Assembly: GCA_934097105.1 (NCBI GenBank)
Contig: CAKONI010000001.1
Location: forward strand, 1-64,000
Length of the DNA stretch: 64,000 nucleotides
Origin: an uncultured Bacilli bacterium
GTDB taxonomy: Bacteria; Bacillota_I; Bacilli_A; RF39; UBA660
Direction: 5' to 3'
A program made the translations under genes and the position numbers. Positions within the stretch are counted from its first letter, which is position 1. Each line of letters starts with the position of its first letter. The notes beneath the pieces were generated by a model. That model searched no databases, was not told the DNA's origin, and was given only the letters and a program-made list of their open reading frames with translations. Below, piece after piece: positions 10,117 through 19,858 of the stretch.

Positions 10117-10527
10117 TTATCTATGCATATCAGATACTATCTCTTCTTTTGGATTTTTCATGAATTTGTTGTAGCCTTGAAGTGATAGTTCTAGTTCTTC
10201 TAGTTTTTTTTCTAAGCCTTTTTCTTCTTTTCCTTCTTTGAAACAATAGTCTGCAAAGTCTGATAGGAAGTTTATTTTGTGAAATGTTTCTCTATAGTCT
10301 TCGGCGCATTCTGCGTCTCCTGTTATCATGGATAAGAAGTGTCCTGCTTGAAAGCATATTTTCTTTATTTCTTCTTTTTTATGCTCTTTCATTAGCCTTT
10401 CTATGTCTAGATATTTTTCGTCATTTTTTTCTATGGTGTATTTGTCAAAAATTTCCTCTTTATTTAAATGACTTATAATTTCTGGTATTTTGTATTCATT
10501 TCCTTTTATTATTACTTTGTATTCCAT
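10117..10527 (-). CDS. hypothetical acidic/lysine-rich cytoplasmic protein (136 aa)
   Basis: Start at the ATG at 10527 with AGGAGG upstream and a TATAAT -10 box about 26 bases before it. Soluble, with no membrane segment. The N-terminal 30 residues (EYKVIIKGNEYKIPEIISHL) look beta-rich and the rest helical. It ends close to the str promoter region, on the same strand as rpsL but separately promoted. Not recognised. Confidence 0.7.
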   Translation of the reverse strand: MEYKVIIKGNEYKIPEIISHLNKEEIFDKYTIEKNDEKYLDIERLMKEHKKEEIKKICFQAGHFLSMITGDAECAEDYRETFHKINFLSDFADYCFKEGKEEKGLEKKLEELELSLQGYNKFMKNPKEEIVSDMHR

Positions 10528-10615
10528 AATTTTATCCTCCTTTTTTCTATTATAACACTTTTTCTTTACTTTTTGTTTTTTTTGATGTATTATATTCTTA
10601 ATTTTGGAGGATATT

Positions 10616-11470
10616 ATGCTAAAAAAGAGAATATTTTATAAGGATTTAGTGGGTTATGATAAGAAGATATTTGATTTAGATAGGTCTTCTTATAATGTTG
10701 GGGTGCCTTCGCGTGCTTTTGAATCTATAGTTGATGGTGATTGTAACTCTTTAAATAATAAAGATTCTAGGACTTATTTTTCTATTTTGAGAAGACTTGT
10801 TAAGGAAACTAAGTGTGATAAAAGTGATCTTGTTCTTTCTTTTTTCGATAGATTTTTATTTGCAACGGATTATTGTGATACTTGTTTTGATAAAAATGGT
10901 TTTGAGGCAAGTCTTGAAAACGATGATTTTTTGTATAATTCTAAGTTTACTATTGAGGATTGTCGCGTTTCTTCTTCGGTTAAATTTGGAGATGAAATTA
11001 CTTCGGATATTTGTTTTTATAGAAATTTGGATGGGTTTTTGGTTACTTCTAATGATTCTAGGGTTAATGCTTTGAAGTTAGTTGATTCTTCTGGTGTGAA
11101 TAGATTTACTTTAAGTGAAGAGTTTCATTATCTTGATTATGATAAGAATTTCATGCAAGTTGCTAGAGGGGATATTACTTGCAGGGAACGCTTTTCTACT
11201 TGTAAGGATGGAAGTAAGGATAAAATTTATTCTAGTAGTAAGGATTCTACTTATTTTTGGAGACAGAGTGGTTTTATTCTAAAGAAACGTATTTCGGAGG
11301 ATTCTCAAGTTGATTATTTTATTGGTCTAGATGATTTTGATAAAGAAATTGATGTTAATACTTTGTTTTATCATGTTGATCGTGAACATGTTAATTTGTT
11401 TTTTAATAAAGAGATTGATACTCAAGAACTTTGGAATTTGACTAATAAAGGTTTTTCTAGAAAGAAGTAA
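10616..11470 (+). CDS. hypothetical protein, member 1 of a tandem paralogous pair (284 aa)
   Basis: Start at the ATG at 10616 because GGAGG ends 5 bases before it. Soluble, rich in Asp, Ser and Phe, with eight scattered Cys; no signal peptide or membrane helix. Its C-terminal pattern (GFILKK..., YFIGLDDFDKE, YHVDREHVNLFFN, ELWNLTNKG) recurs in weaker form in the next gene (GFLIKS, TFIGMIDKE, YLVDKEIFDCYLN, ALDIYNRGK), so the two are probably diverged duplicates. They lie 15 bp apart and form a two-gene unit divergent from the 136-aa gene. Function unknown. Confidence 0.8.
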   Translation: MLKKRIFYKDLVGYDKKIFDLDRSSYNVGVPSRAFESIVDGDCNSLNNKDSRTYFSILRRLVKETKCDKSDLVLSFFDRFLFATDYCDTCFDKNGFEASLENDDFLYNSKFTIEDCRVSSSVKFGDEITSDICFYRNLDGFLVTSNDSRVNALKLVDSSGVNRFTLSEEFHYLDYDKNFMQVARGDITCRERFSTCKDGSKDKIYSSSKDSTYFWRQSGFILKKRISEDSQVDYFIGLDDFDKEIDVNTLFYHVDREHVNLFFNKEIDTQELWNLTNKGFSRKK

Positions 11471-11485
11471 TTTTTGGAGGTTATG

Positions 11486-12358
11486 ATGGAAAATAGTAAG
11501 TATAAATCAAATTATGAAAAGTTTAGCAAGTACTCTGATAATTGTATGGGGATTTTGGATGGTTCTAGTTTTTTTGATAAGAATGATGTTGTTTCCACTA
11601 CTAGAAATGGTCATCCTGGTATTTGCTCTTTTGATAAGAGACTAGTATGTTTAAAGAAAAGTGATTCTATTTTGGATAGTGCTTTTTTTGAAAAGTTTTA
11701 TAGAGCATTTTCATATGTTTGTAATTATGGAAAGGTGGATTCTATTCGTGGGAATAAGTTTAGTGGTTTTGTTTATGATAGAAATAAAATGAAGTATTAT
11801 CTTTGGATTACTATTAATAATGATGGGATTGTTTTTAATTCTCAATGCTTTGATACTAAATCTAATGAGGTTTTAAATTTATGTGGAACCTATGAAAATC
11901 TTGATGATAAGTGTAGTTATAATGTTGAGTATGATTTAAATTATAATGTTGATAAGGATATTTATTCTCATAATATTATGACTTTGGTTTCTAATGGTTA
12001 TGAGGTTTCTAGTTTAGAACACAATTCTTTTAAGAACTTTTTTGATGATTCTTATTCAGGTGCTCCTTGTATTTCTTTGACTGTAGAGGAAAATCAAAGG
12101 GTAAGGGATTGTAATTATGTTATTGAAAATAGGAGTTCTAAGGTTGATGTTTCTAATAAGGATGGATTTTTGATTAAGAGTTCTAATGATTCTGGGACTT
12201 TTATTGGTATGATTGATAAGGAGAGTCCTACTTCTTTAAAGTCTTCTCAGTGTTATTTGGTTGATAAGGAGATTTTTGATTGTTATTTGAATGGTAATTC
12301 TGATGCTTTAGATATTTATAATCGTGGTAAGGAAAATAAAAGAATGCTTACTTTATAG
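11486..12358 (+). CDS. hypothetical protein, member 2 of a tandem paralogous pair (290 aa)
   Basis: Start taken at the ATG at 11486 (MENSKYKS), 5 bases after GGAGG; the ATG at 11483 is too close. Soluble, Asp/Ser/Asn-rich, several Cys, no targeting signal. Its last third matches the preceding protein in motif order (FL/FI-I/L-K, FIG-M/L-D, Y-x-VD-x-E, YN/N-x-G-K). The central segment (FSGFVYDRNKMKYYLWITINNDGIVFNSQCFD) looks beta-rich. It ends at a bidirectional terminator shared with valS. No family recognised. Confidence 0.8.
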   Translation: MENSKYKSNYEKFSKYSDNCMGILDGSSFFDKNDVVSTTRNGHPGICSFDKRLVCLKKSDSILDSAFFEKFYRAFSYVCNYGKVDSIRGNKFSGFVYDRNKMKYYLWITINNDGIVFNSQCFDTKSNEVLNLCGTYENLDDKCSYNVEYDLNYNVDKDIYSHNIMTLVSNGYEVSSLEHNSFKNFFDDSYSGAPCISLTVEENQRVRDCNYVIENRSSKVDVSNKDGFLIKSSNDSGTFIGMIDKESPTSLKSSQCYLVDKEIFDCYLNGNSDALDIYNRGKENKRMLTL

Positions 12359-12364
12359 AATTTT

Positions 12365-12413
12365 AAAAAAAGATAAACTCGTGTTTTAGTTCTAACTTGA
12401 GTTTATCTTTTTT
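12365..12413. terminator. bidirectional terminator between convergent genes
   Basis: AAAAAAAGATAAACTC (12365-12380) and GAGTTTATCTTTTTT (12399-12413) form a long A/T-flanked hairpin that serves both the unknown pair (+) and valS (-). Confidence 0.85.
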
Positions 12414-14937
12414 ATATTTGAGTTTCTAGGTGTTTTAGTTTTTCTTCTTCTTCTTTTAGTTTTTGTCTATCTAAATCTACTACATTTTTTGGTGCTTTGT
12501 TTGTGTAGTTTTCGTTTGATAATAGTTTTTTTCTTTTTTCTATCGATTGTTTTAGGTTTTCTATTTCTTTTATTAACAATTCTTTGTTAATTTCTTTTCC
12601 TTTTTGATAGAATGTTATGTCTATTATGTTTGATTTGTAGTTGTATGCTTTGATGTTTTCGTCTTTTGGGATTTCTGTTTCTTTTAGTTTTAGGGCAAAG
12701 GTGTAGATTTTTTTATATTTACTTTCTATTTGTACTTGTGCATCTTTTGTTATTTCGTTTACTACTTTTAGATTTCTTATGTTTGTTATGTCTTCGATTA
12801 TTTTGTCTATTAGTTCTTCTTCTTTTGTGTAGATTTTGTTTTTATCGTAAACTGGATATTTACTTATCATTATGCTTTCTTCTTGAAGTGGTAATTTTTG
12901 ATATATTTCTTCAGTAACGTATGGCATGAATGGATGTAACATTTTTAATATGTTTGTTAGTACTTCTAGGAGTACTGTTTTTGTTGAATTCTCTTGTAAT
13001 GAGTTTTTTGATAGTTCTATGAAGTTGTCGCAGAAGTCTTCCCATATGTGTTTGTATAGGGCTCCGCCGGCATTGTTGAATTCGTATTTTTCCATGTTTT
13101 CTGTTACTTCTTTTATTGTTTTATTTGATTTTGTAAGTATCCATTTGTCTATTTCTGATAGGCTTTCTAAGTTATAATCTTCTTTTTTGAAGTCTTCTAG
13201 GTTCATAAGTACGAATCTTGAGGCGTTCCATAGTTTGTTGATGAAGTTCCATGTTGATTTTACTTTTTCTTCGTCATATCTTAAGTCCATTCCTGGGGCG
13301 GTGTTTGTTGTTAGGAAATATCTTAGGGCGTCTGCGCCATATTTTTCTATTACGTCCATTGGATCTACACCGTTTCCTAGTGATTTTGACATTTTTCTTC
13401 CTTGTTTGTCTCTTATTAGACCGTGGATTAGGCAGTCTTTGAATGGTCTTTGATTTGTGAAGTGTAGGCCTTGAAATGCCATTCTGTTTACCCAAAATGG
13501 TATTATGTCGTATCCTGTTACTAGGACGTTATTTGGATAATATCTTTCTAGATCTTTTGTTTTTTGTGGCCAGCCTAGGGTTGAGAATGGCCAAAGTGCT
13601 GAGGAGAACCATGTGTCTAGTACGTCTTCGTCTTGTTTCCAGCCTTCTCCTTCTGGTTTTTTTGTTCCAACATAAATTTCATCATCTTTGTACCATGCTG
13701 GAATTCTGTGTCCCCACCAAAGTTGTCTTGAGATGCACCAGTCGTATGTTATTTCCATCCAGTGGTTCATTGTTTTTTCATATTGTTTTGGTACGAAGTT
13801 TACTTTTTTGTCTTTGTTTTTTTGGTTTTCTAGGACCTTGTCTGCTAAAGGACGCATTTTTACGAACCATTGTTTTGAAAGGTAAGGTTCTACCATTACT
13901 CCGGTTCTTTCTGAGTGTCCTACGTTGTGAGTTATTTCTTCTATTTTTATTAGGAGATTTTGCTCTTTTAAATCTTTTACTATTTCTTCTCTTGCTTTAA
14001 ATCTATCTAATCCTTGGTATTTTCCGGCTTTTTCGTTCATGCTTCCGTCTGGATTTAGAATATTTATTCTTTCTAGGTTGTGTCTGTTTCCTACTTCGAA
14101 GTCGTTAGGATCGTGGGCTGGGGTAATTTTAACTACTCCGGTTCCAAATGCGGGATCGGCGTGTTCGTCGCTTATTATTGGTATTTTTTTGTTTACTAGT
14201 GGTAGTATTACGTTTCTACCTATATATTTTTTGTATCTTTCATCGTCTTTATTTACTGCGATGGCAGTATCTCCGAGTAGGGTTTCTGGTCTTGTTGTTG
14301 CGACTTCTAGATATTTGTCTTCATCTTCTAGATAGTATTTTATGTGATAGAATGCTCCTTTTGTTTCTTTATATATTACTTCTTCGTTTGATAGAGCGGT
14401 TTTGGCTTCGGGGTCCCAGTTTATTATTTTTTCTCCTCGGTAGATTAGTCCTTCTTCATATAGTTTTATGAATACGTATTCTACTGCTTCGGATAGGCCT
14501 TTGTCTAGTGTGAATCTTTCTTTTTGATAGTCTAGTGATAGTCCTAGTTTTGACCACTGATTTCTTATGTTTTCTGCATATTCTTCTTTCCATTCCCAGG
14601 CTTTTTCTAGGAAGCCTTCTCTACCTAGTTCGTATTTGTTTATTCCTTCTTGTTTTAATTTTGCCACTACTTTTGCTTCGGTTGCTATGGCAGCGTGATC
14701 CATTCCTGGTAGCCAGAGAGCGTCGAATCCTTGCATTCTTTTGTATCTTATTATTATGTCTTGGATGCTTGTGTCCCAGGCGTGACCTAGATGTAATTTT
14801 CCTGTTACGTTTGGTGGTGGTATTACTATACAGAATGGTTCTTTGGTTAAGTCTCCACTTTTAAAGTAGTCTTTTTCTAACCATGTTTTGTATTTGTTTT
14901 CTTCTACTTGTTTGTGATTATATTTTTTATCTAACAT
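12412..14937 (-). CDS. valS: valyl-tRNA synthetase
   Basis: 841 aa, slightly shorter than the common 870-950. The class I signature is [15 protein letters not shown] (HIGH type, near residue 40) and [11 protein letters not shown] (KMSKS). An editing domain lies between ([16 protein letters not shown]), and a C-terminal coiled coil binds tRNA (last 60 residues). It charges tRNA-Val. Expression should respond to uncharged tRNA-Val through the T-box just upstream. Confidence 0.97.
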   Translation of the reverse strand: MLDKKYNHKQVEENKYKTWLEKDYFKSGDLTKEPFCIVIPPPNVTGKLHLGHAWDTSIQDIIIRYKRMQGFDALWLPGMDHAAIATEAKVVAKLKQEGINKYELGREGFLEKAWEWKEEYAENIRNQWSKLGLSLDYQKERFTLDKGLSEAVEYVFIKLYEEGLIYRGEKIINWDPEAKTALSNEEVIYKETKGAFYHIKYYLEDEDKYLEVATTRPETLLGDTAIAVNKDDERYKKYIGRNVILPLVNKKIPIISDEHADPAFGTGVVKITPAHDPNDFEVGNRHNLERINILNPDGSMNEKAGKYQGLDRFKAREEIVKDLKEQNLLIKIEEITHNVGHSERTGVMVEPYLSKQWFVKMRPLADKVLENQKNKDKKVNFVPKQYEKTMNHWMEITYDWCISRQLWWGHRIPAWYKDDEIYVGTKKPEGEGWKQDEDVLDTWFSSALWPFSTLGWPQKTKDLERYYPNNVLVTGYDIIPFWVNRMAFQGLHFTNQRPFKDCLIHGLIRDKQGRKMSKSLGNGVDPMDVIEKYGADALRYFLTTNTAPGMDLRYDEEKVKSTWNFINKLWNASRFVLMNLEDFKKEDYNLESLSEIDKWILTKSNKTIKEVTENMEKYEFNNAGGALYKHIWEDFCDNFIELSKNSLQENSTKTVLLEVLTNILKMLHPFMPYVTEEIYQKLPLQEESIMISKYPVYDKNKIYTKEEELIDKIIEDITNIRNLKVVNEITKDAQVQIESKYKKIYTFALKLKETEIPKDENIKAYNYKSNIIDITFYQKGKEINKELLIKEIENLKQSIEKRKKLLSNENYTNKAPKNVVDLDRQKLKEEEEKLKHLETQI

Positions 14938-14954
14938 TTTACCTCTCCTTTTTA

Positions 14955-15165
14955 AAATAAAAAGATAGTACCTAAAGGACGAGTTTTTCCCGTGGTACCA
15001 CCTTAATTTGTAATTTTTATTACCTTATTTATTTAACGCATAATTACGTATTATTCTACTTTGTTCGAATAATCAACTCAAAAGCTACATTCAATTACTT
15101 TGTATATTAGTTTTCACCTTACACTAACTCTCTTTGATACTTGGTAATTTACTCCTCTTTTTCTT
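14955..15165 (-). promoter_or_regulatory. T-box riboswitch, valine (GTA) specifier, upstream of valS
   Basis: The leader ends with the T-box core TGGTACCACGGG (15000-14989). Its terminator pairs TGGTACC/ACGGG with CTCGT/GGTACTA and is followed by TTTTTATTTT. Upstream are the stem I elements GAGGAGTAA, AGAGAG and GGTGAAAA. The expected specifier context reads GAAT-GTA-GCTTTTGAG, placing GTA (Val) at 15088-15086. Uncharged tRNA-Val would stabilise the antiterminator and allow valS transcription. Confidence 0.93.
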
Positions 15166-15170
15166 TGTCT

Positions 15171-15290
15171 TTAACTTAATTGATTTGATATGCTTTCTAT
15201 TTGTCCTGCGACGATTAATATTATCATTAATATGAGAAAAGCAAATATTAAGAATGCCATCATACTCCAGCCTTTGTTATTTAATTTCAT
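15171..15290 (-). CDS. 39-residue single-span membrane peptide
   Basis: ATG at 15290 sits 2 bases after the trxB stop and has AAGGATAA upstream, so it is probably co-translated with trxB. It reads MKLNNKGWSMMAFLIFAFLI at the start, a hydrophobic stretch of about 20 residues follows K6-G7, and it ends IESISNQLS. A short basic start, Gly, aromatic, then a hydrophobic helix recalls class III (prepilin-type) signals, but the Glu at +5 is absent. Its stop lies just upstream of the valS T-box. Function unknown; confidence rests on the ribosome site and clean membrane span. Confidence 0.55.
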   Translation of the reverse strand: MKLNNKGWSMMAFLIFAFLILMIILIVAGQIESISNQLS

Positions 15291-15292
15291 TA

Positions 15293-16210
15293 TTATCCTT
15301 CTTTCATATCTTTGATGCAGGATACTGCTGAAAGTGCTCCATCTGAGGTTGCTGTTACGATTTGGAATACTTCTTTTTTGACAACATCTCCGGCAGCATA
15401 TATTCCTTTTATTGATGTCCTTTTTTGTTCATCTACTATAATATAACCTTTTTCGTCTAAAATATCAAGGTTTTTTAGAAATTTTGTTGCTGGTTCGTAT
15501 CCTATAAATATGAAGCAGGCTTTGGTTTGTAGTGTTTTTGTTTCATTATTTTCTCTTATGGTTACTGATGATAAGATGTCTTCTTCTTTGTTGAAGTTTT
15601 CTACTTCGGCATTATATATTATTTTGATATTTTTTGTTTTTAGTACTTCATCTATTAGTATTTTGTCTCCGCGAAGGGAATTTTGTCTATTTATGATGGT
15701 TACGCTTTTACATATTTTTGATAGGTATAGGGATTCTTCTAGGGCACTGTTTCCTGCTCCTACTATGGAGACGTCTTCGTTTTTATAGAGGTTGCCATCG
15801 CATAGTGAGCAGAAACTTATTCCTTTTCCTTCGAGTGATCTTGAGTTTTCTTTTTCTAGTTTTTTTGGACTTCTTCCTATGGCTAGGATTATTTTTTTTG
15901 TCTTTATTTCTTTTCCGTTTGATAGTTTTATTATTTTATGTTCTTCTTTGTTTTCTATTTCTACTACTTCTGAATAGATTTGCTCTATTTGTAGTTTTGT
16001 TAGTTGTTTGTGTAAGTTGTTTGCTAGTTCTGGGCCTGTAATTTGTACTATTCCTGGGTAGTTTTCTACTGTTGATGTTTTGTTTATTTGACCTCCGGGC
16101 ATTTCTTTTTCAATTACGCAGCAGTTTAATTCTGCTCTTTTTACGTAAATTGCGGCGGTTACTCCGGCTGGGCCTGCTCCGATTATGGCTACGTCATAGA
16201 TTTCTTTCAC
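15293..16210 (-). CDS. trxB: thioredoxin reductase
   Basis: 305 aa. Start is GTG at 16208-16210 behind AAAGGAATG, overlapping the end of lgt by 17 bp. The FAD-binding GAGPAGVTAA (about 11-20), redox pair C134-SL-C137 followed by DG, NADPH-binding GAGNSALEE and C-terminal FAD motif YAAGDV are all present. It reduces thioredoxin with NADPH. The CSLC active site differs from the common CATC but keeps both cysteines. Last large gene of the uvrB-to-trxB run. Confidence 0.95.
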   Translation of the reverse strand: MKEIYDVAIIGAGPAGVTAAIYVKRAELNCCVIEKEMPGGQINKTSTVENYPGIVQITGPELANNLHKQLTKLQIEQIYSEVVEIENKEEHKIIKLSNGKEIKTKKIILAIGRSPKKLEKENSRSLEGKGISFCSLCDGNLYKNEDVSIVGAGNSALEESLYLSKICKSVTIINRQNSLRGDKILIDEVLKTKNIKIIYNAEVENFNKEEDILSSVTIRENNETKTLQTKACFIFIGYEPATKFLKNLDILDEKGYIIVDEQKRTSIKGIYAAGDVVKKEVFQIVTATSDGALSAVSCIKDMKEG

Positions 16211-16991
16211 TTTTTTTCATTCCTTTCTTTTCTTTTTTGTGGTTGTACACTAATAAGAGGATTCCTGCTAGGAATAGAAGTGCTGATATTAATTGTGCTA
16301 TTTTTATGTTTCCTAGCATTAGAGAGTCTGTTCTTAGTGATTCGATTATGAATCTTGCTAGTGAATACCAGATGAAATATATTGCTGTTAGGGTTCCTGG
16401 TTTTGTTTTATGTTTTTTTCTTAATATTATTAAGAGGATAAATCCTAAAATGTTCCATATGCTTTCGTATAGGAATGTTGGGTGGTAGTAGGTTCCCTCT
16501 ATTTCCATTCCATTTATGATTGTTTTTGGTATGTGCATTTGTTCTAGGGTTTCTTTTGCTGCTTTTATTCCATGGGCTTCTTGGTTGAAGAAGTTGCCCC
16601 ATCTTCCTATTGCTTGGGCGATTATTAGTCCTGGGACTGCTAAGTCGAATATTTTTAGGAAGTTTTTTTTGTGTTTTTTACAATAGTATATGAACCAAAT
16701 TGCTCCGGATATTATTGCTCCGTGGATTGCTAGGCCTCCGTTCCATATTTCTATTATTTGTATGGGATTTTTTGTGTAATAGCCTAGATTGAAAATTACG
16801 TAGTATAATCTTGCTCCGATTATTCCGAATATTATTCCGTAGAAAATTAGGTTTGTTAGAAATTCTTCTTGATATCCGGCTTTTTTTGCTGATTTTAGAA
16901 AAATGTATGATCCTGTTAGGATGGCTAAAAACATAATTATTGAATACCAATATATTGAAATTGGACCGATTTCTAGGGCTATTTGGTTCAT
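16194..16991 (-). CDS. lgt: prolipoprotein diacylglyceryl transferase
   Basis: 265 aa with about seven membrane helices. The Lgt signature GRWGNFFNQEAHG is present near residue 130, with R and E positions needed for phosphatidylglycerol and prolipoprotein binding. IGPISIYWYSIIM at the start is typical. It adds diacylglycerol to the lipobox Cys of exported prolipoproteins. It follows uvrA by 9 bp and overlaps trxB, matching the uvrA-lgt-trxB order of many Bacilli, except that hprK, often between uvrA and lgt, is absent. Confidence 0.96.
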   Translation of the reverse strand: MNQIALEIGPISIYWYSIIMFLAILTGSYIFLKSAKKAGYQEEFLTNLIFYGIIFGIIGARLYYVIFNLGYYTKNPIQIIEIWNGGLAIHGAIISGAIWFIYYCKKHKKNFLKIFDLAVPGLIIAQAIGRWGNFFNQEAHGIKAAKETLEQMHIPKTIINGMEIEGTYYHPTFLYESIWNILGFILLIILRKKHKTKPGTLTAIYFIWYSLARFIIESLRTDSLMLGNIKIAQLISALLFLAGILLLVYNHKKEKKGMKKSERNL

Positions 16992-17000
16992 GGTTCCTCC

Positions 17001-19826
17001 TTAATTTGTTTTTTCTTCTTTTAATATTTTATTTAAATACATTCCTGTGTAACTTTCTTTTACTTTTGCTACTTCTTCTGGGGTGCCTGTTGCTATGATG
17101 TTTCCACCTTTTTCTCCGCCTTCTGGGCCTAGGTCTATAATATAGTCTGCTGTTTTTATCATGTCTAGGTTGTGTTCTATTACTATGACACTGTCTTTAT
17201 TATCTACTATTCTATTTATAATTGCAAGTAGTTTTTTTATGTCGTGGGAGTGAAGTCCTGTTGTTGGTTCGTCCATAACGAATAGAGTTTTTCCTGTTGG
17301 TTTTTTTTGTAGTTCTTTTGCTAGTTTTATTCGTGATGCTTCGCCACCTGATAGTGTGGTTGCGGATTGTCCTAGTTTTATGTAGCCTAGTCCTACTTCT
17401 TCTAGGACTGTTAGTTTTCTTTTTATTTTTGGTATGTTTTCGAAGAATTTTAGGGCTTCGGATACTCTTAGTTCTAGTACTTCGTAGATGTTTTTATTTT
17501 TGAATTTTATTTTTAGGCTTTCTGTATTGTATCTTGCGCCGTGACATATTTCACATGGGACATATACATCTGGTAGGAAGTGCATTTCTATTTTTTTTAC
17601 TCCGTCTCCTCGGCAGGCTTCGCATCTTCCTCCTTTTACGTTGAATGAGAATCTACTTTTGTCATATCCTAGCATTTTGGCTTCTTTTGTTGAGGCGAAG
17701 ACTTCTCTTATGTCGTCGAATACTCCGGTATAGGTTGCTGGATTTGATCTTGGTGTTCTTCCTATTGGGTTTTGTGATATGTGTACTATTTTGTCTACGT
17801 TTTCTAGTCCTTTTATTTGTTTGTAGGCTCCTGGTTTTTCTTTTGAGCCATATATATTATTGTAAAGTATTCTTGTTAGTATTTGATTTACTAAGGTACT
17901 TTTTCCACTTCCTGATACTCCGGTTACGCAGGTGAATGTTCCTAGCGGGAACTTTACATTTATGTTTTTTAGGTTATTTTCTTTGGCACCTTTGAGTTCT
18001 AGGAATTTTTTTGTTCCTTTTCTTCGTTTTTTTGGTGTTTCAATACGTTCTTTGCCACTTAAATATCTACCTGTAAGACTATTTTCGTCATTTGCAACTT
18101 CTTCTGGGGTTCCACTTGACACTATTTTTCCTCCGTTTTCGCCTGCTAGGGGACCGATGTCTACTAAATAATCACATTTTTTCATTGTGTCGATGTCGTG
18201 TTCTACTACTATTAGGGTGTTTCCTAAATCACGCATTTCCATCATTGTGTTTATTAATCTGTCGTTGTCTCTTTGATGAAGTCCAATGCTTGGTTCGTCT
18301 AGTACGTATAGGACTCCGGTTAGTCTTGTTCCTACTTGAGTTGCTAGTCTTATTCTTTGGGCTTCGCCTCCTGATAAGGTTCCGGCGTTTCTACTTAGTG
18401 TTAGATAGTCTAGTCCTACGTTTATTAGAAATTTTAATCTATTTTTTATTTCTTCTACTAGGAGTTCTGATATCTTTTTTTGTTCTTCTGATAGTTTTAG
18501 TTCTGACATGAATTTGTATAGTTTTTTTACACTCAAGTTTGTTGCTTCGTAGATGTTTTTATCGTTTATTAAAACTGATAGTACTTCTTTTTTTAATCTT
18601 GCTCCTTTACAACTTGGGCATTTTAGTTCTACCATATAGTTTTCTAGCCAGTCTCTTACCCATGTGCTTGATGTTTCCATGTATCTTCTTTCTAGGTTGG
18701 TAATTATTCCTTCGAATATACCTATATTATCTGATAAATGGCCGTTTTTACTTCTGTAGTGGAAGTGAATTGGTTCGTTTGTTCCGTATAGAATCATGTC
18801 TAGTTCTTGTTTTGTGAAGTCTTTTATTTTTTTATTTATATCTATGCCGTAGTGGTCGCAGAAGTTTTGTAGTTTTAGAAAGTTTATGTTTTCTATGTCG
18901 TCTCCGAATGGGACAATTCCTCCTTCTGGGATTGTTTTATTTTTATCTGGTATTACTAGGTCTTTGTCCATTACTAGTTTGACTCCTAGTCCTTTACAGT
19001 CTGGGCAGGCCCCATATGGGGCGTTGAAACTGAAGGTACGTGGTTCTAATTCAGGTAAGGAAAAATTGCAATGAGGACAGGCGAAATTTTCGGAAAATAC
19101 TAGTTTTTCTTTGCTTGGAATTTTTATGTGTACTTTGCCATGTGATAGTTTGCAGGCTGTTTCTATTGATTCGTATAGTCTTGATCTTATATTTTCTTTT
19201 ATTATTAGTCTATCTATGACTACTTCGATGTTATGTTTTTTGTTTTTTTCTAGTTCTATGTCCTCGCTTAAATCATATTCTTTTTCGTCTATGTTTACTC
19301 TTATAAATCCATTTTTTCTTAAATCTTCTAGGAGGTCTTTGTGGGTTCCTTTTTTACCTTCGATTACTGGGGATTCTATTATTATTTTGGTTTTTTCTTC
19401 TAGTTCTAGTATTTTGTTTGTCATTTCTTCGATGCTTTGATTTTTTATAGGAATATGGTGTTTTTCACAGTAAGGGATTCCGATTTTTGAGTATAGTAGT
19501 CTTAGGTGATCATATATTTCTGTTACGGTTCCGACAGTTGATCTTGGGTTTTTGTTGGTGGTTTTTTGATCTATTGATATTGCTGGAGATAGTCCTTCGA
19601 TTGAGTCTACTTCTGGTTTTTTTTCTCCACCTAGAAATTGTCTTGCGTAGGCTGATAGGCTTTCTAGGTATCTTCTTTCTCCTTCTTTGTATATTGTATC
19701 GAATGCAAGGGATGATTTACCGCTTCCTGATACTCCGGTCATTACTATGAATTTGTTTTTTGGGAGTGTTAATGAAACGTTTTTTAAATTGTTTTCTTTG
19801 GCTCCTTTTATTACTATATTTTCCAT
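17001..19826 (-). CDS. uvrA: excinuclease ABC subunit A
   Basis: 941 aa, full length. Two ABC ATPase modules: Walker A GVSGSGKSSL (about 32-41) and GVSGSGKSTL, each with an LSGGEAxRI signature. Two zinc modules: CPHC...CPDC (about 253-280) and CEAC...CEIC. It scans DNA for damage and loads UvrB. It is separated from uvrB by four lipid and unknown genes, although in most Bacilli the two are adjacent. Confidence 0.98.
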   Translation of the reverse strand: MENIVIKGAKENNLKNVSLTLPKNKFIVMTGVSGSGKSSLAFDTIYKEGERRYLESLSAYARQFLGGEKKPEVDSIEGLSPAISIDQKTTNKNPRSTVGTVTEIYDHLRLLYSKIGIPYCEKHHIPIKNQSIEEMTNKILELEEKTKIIIESPVIEGKKGTHKDLLEDLRKNGFIRVNIDEKEYDLSEDIELEKNKKHNIEVVIDRLIIKENIRSRLYESIETACKLSHGKVHIKIPSKEKLVFSENFACPHCNFSLPELEPRTFSFNAPYGACPDCKGLGVKLVMDKDLVIPDKNKTIPEGGIVPFGDDIENINFLKLQNFCDHYGIDINKKIKDFTKQELDMILYGTNEPIHFHYRSKNGHLSDNIGIFEGIITNLERRYMETSSTWVRDWLENYMVELKCPSCKGARLKKEVLSVLINDKNIYEATNLSVKKLYKFMSELKLSEEQKKISELLVEEIKNRLKFLINVGLDYLTLSRNAGTLSGGEAQRIRLATQVGTRLTGVLYVLDEPSIGLHQRDNDRLINTMMEMRDLGNTLIVVEHDIDTMKKCDYLVDIGPLAGENGGKIVSSGTPEEVANDENSLTGRYLSGKERIETPKKRRKGTKKFLELKGAKENNLKNINVKFPLGTFTCVTGVSGSGKSTLVNQILTRILYNNIYGSKEKPGAYKQIKGLENVDKIVHISQNPIGRTPRSNPATYTGVFDDIREVFASTKEAKMLGYDKSRFSFNVKGGRCEACRGDGVKKIEMHFLPDVYVPCEICHGARYNTESLKIKFKNKNIYEVLELRVSEALKFFENIPKIKRKLTVLEEVGLGYIKLGQSATTLSGGEASRIKLAKELQKKPTGKTLFVMDEPTTGLHSHDIKKLLAIINRIVDNKDSVIVIEHNLDMIKTADYIIDLGPEGGEKGGNIIATGTPEEVAKVKESYTGMYLNKILKEEKTN

Positions 19827-19858
19827 GTTATTACCTCTTTCTTTTGAGACATATTATA

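Noticed and set aside
13476..14000. Long plus-strand ORF antisense to valS (and similar Leu/Phe-rich ORFs opposite uvrB, trxB, mbl)
   Set aside because: They are mirror frames of real genes. The strong Leu/Phe/Ser bias comes from reading Lys/Glu/Asn codons on the opposite strand; no ribosome sites and no domain motifs.
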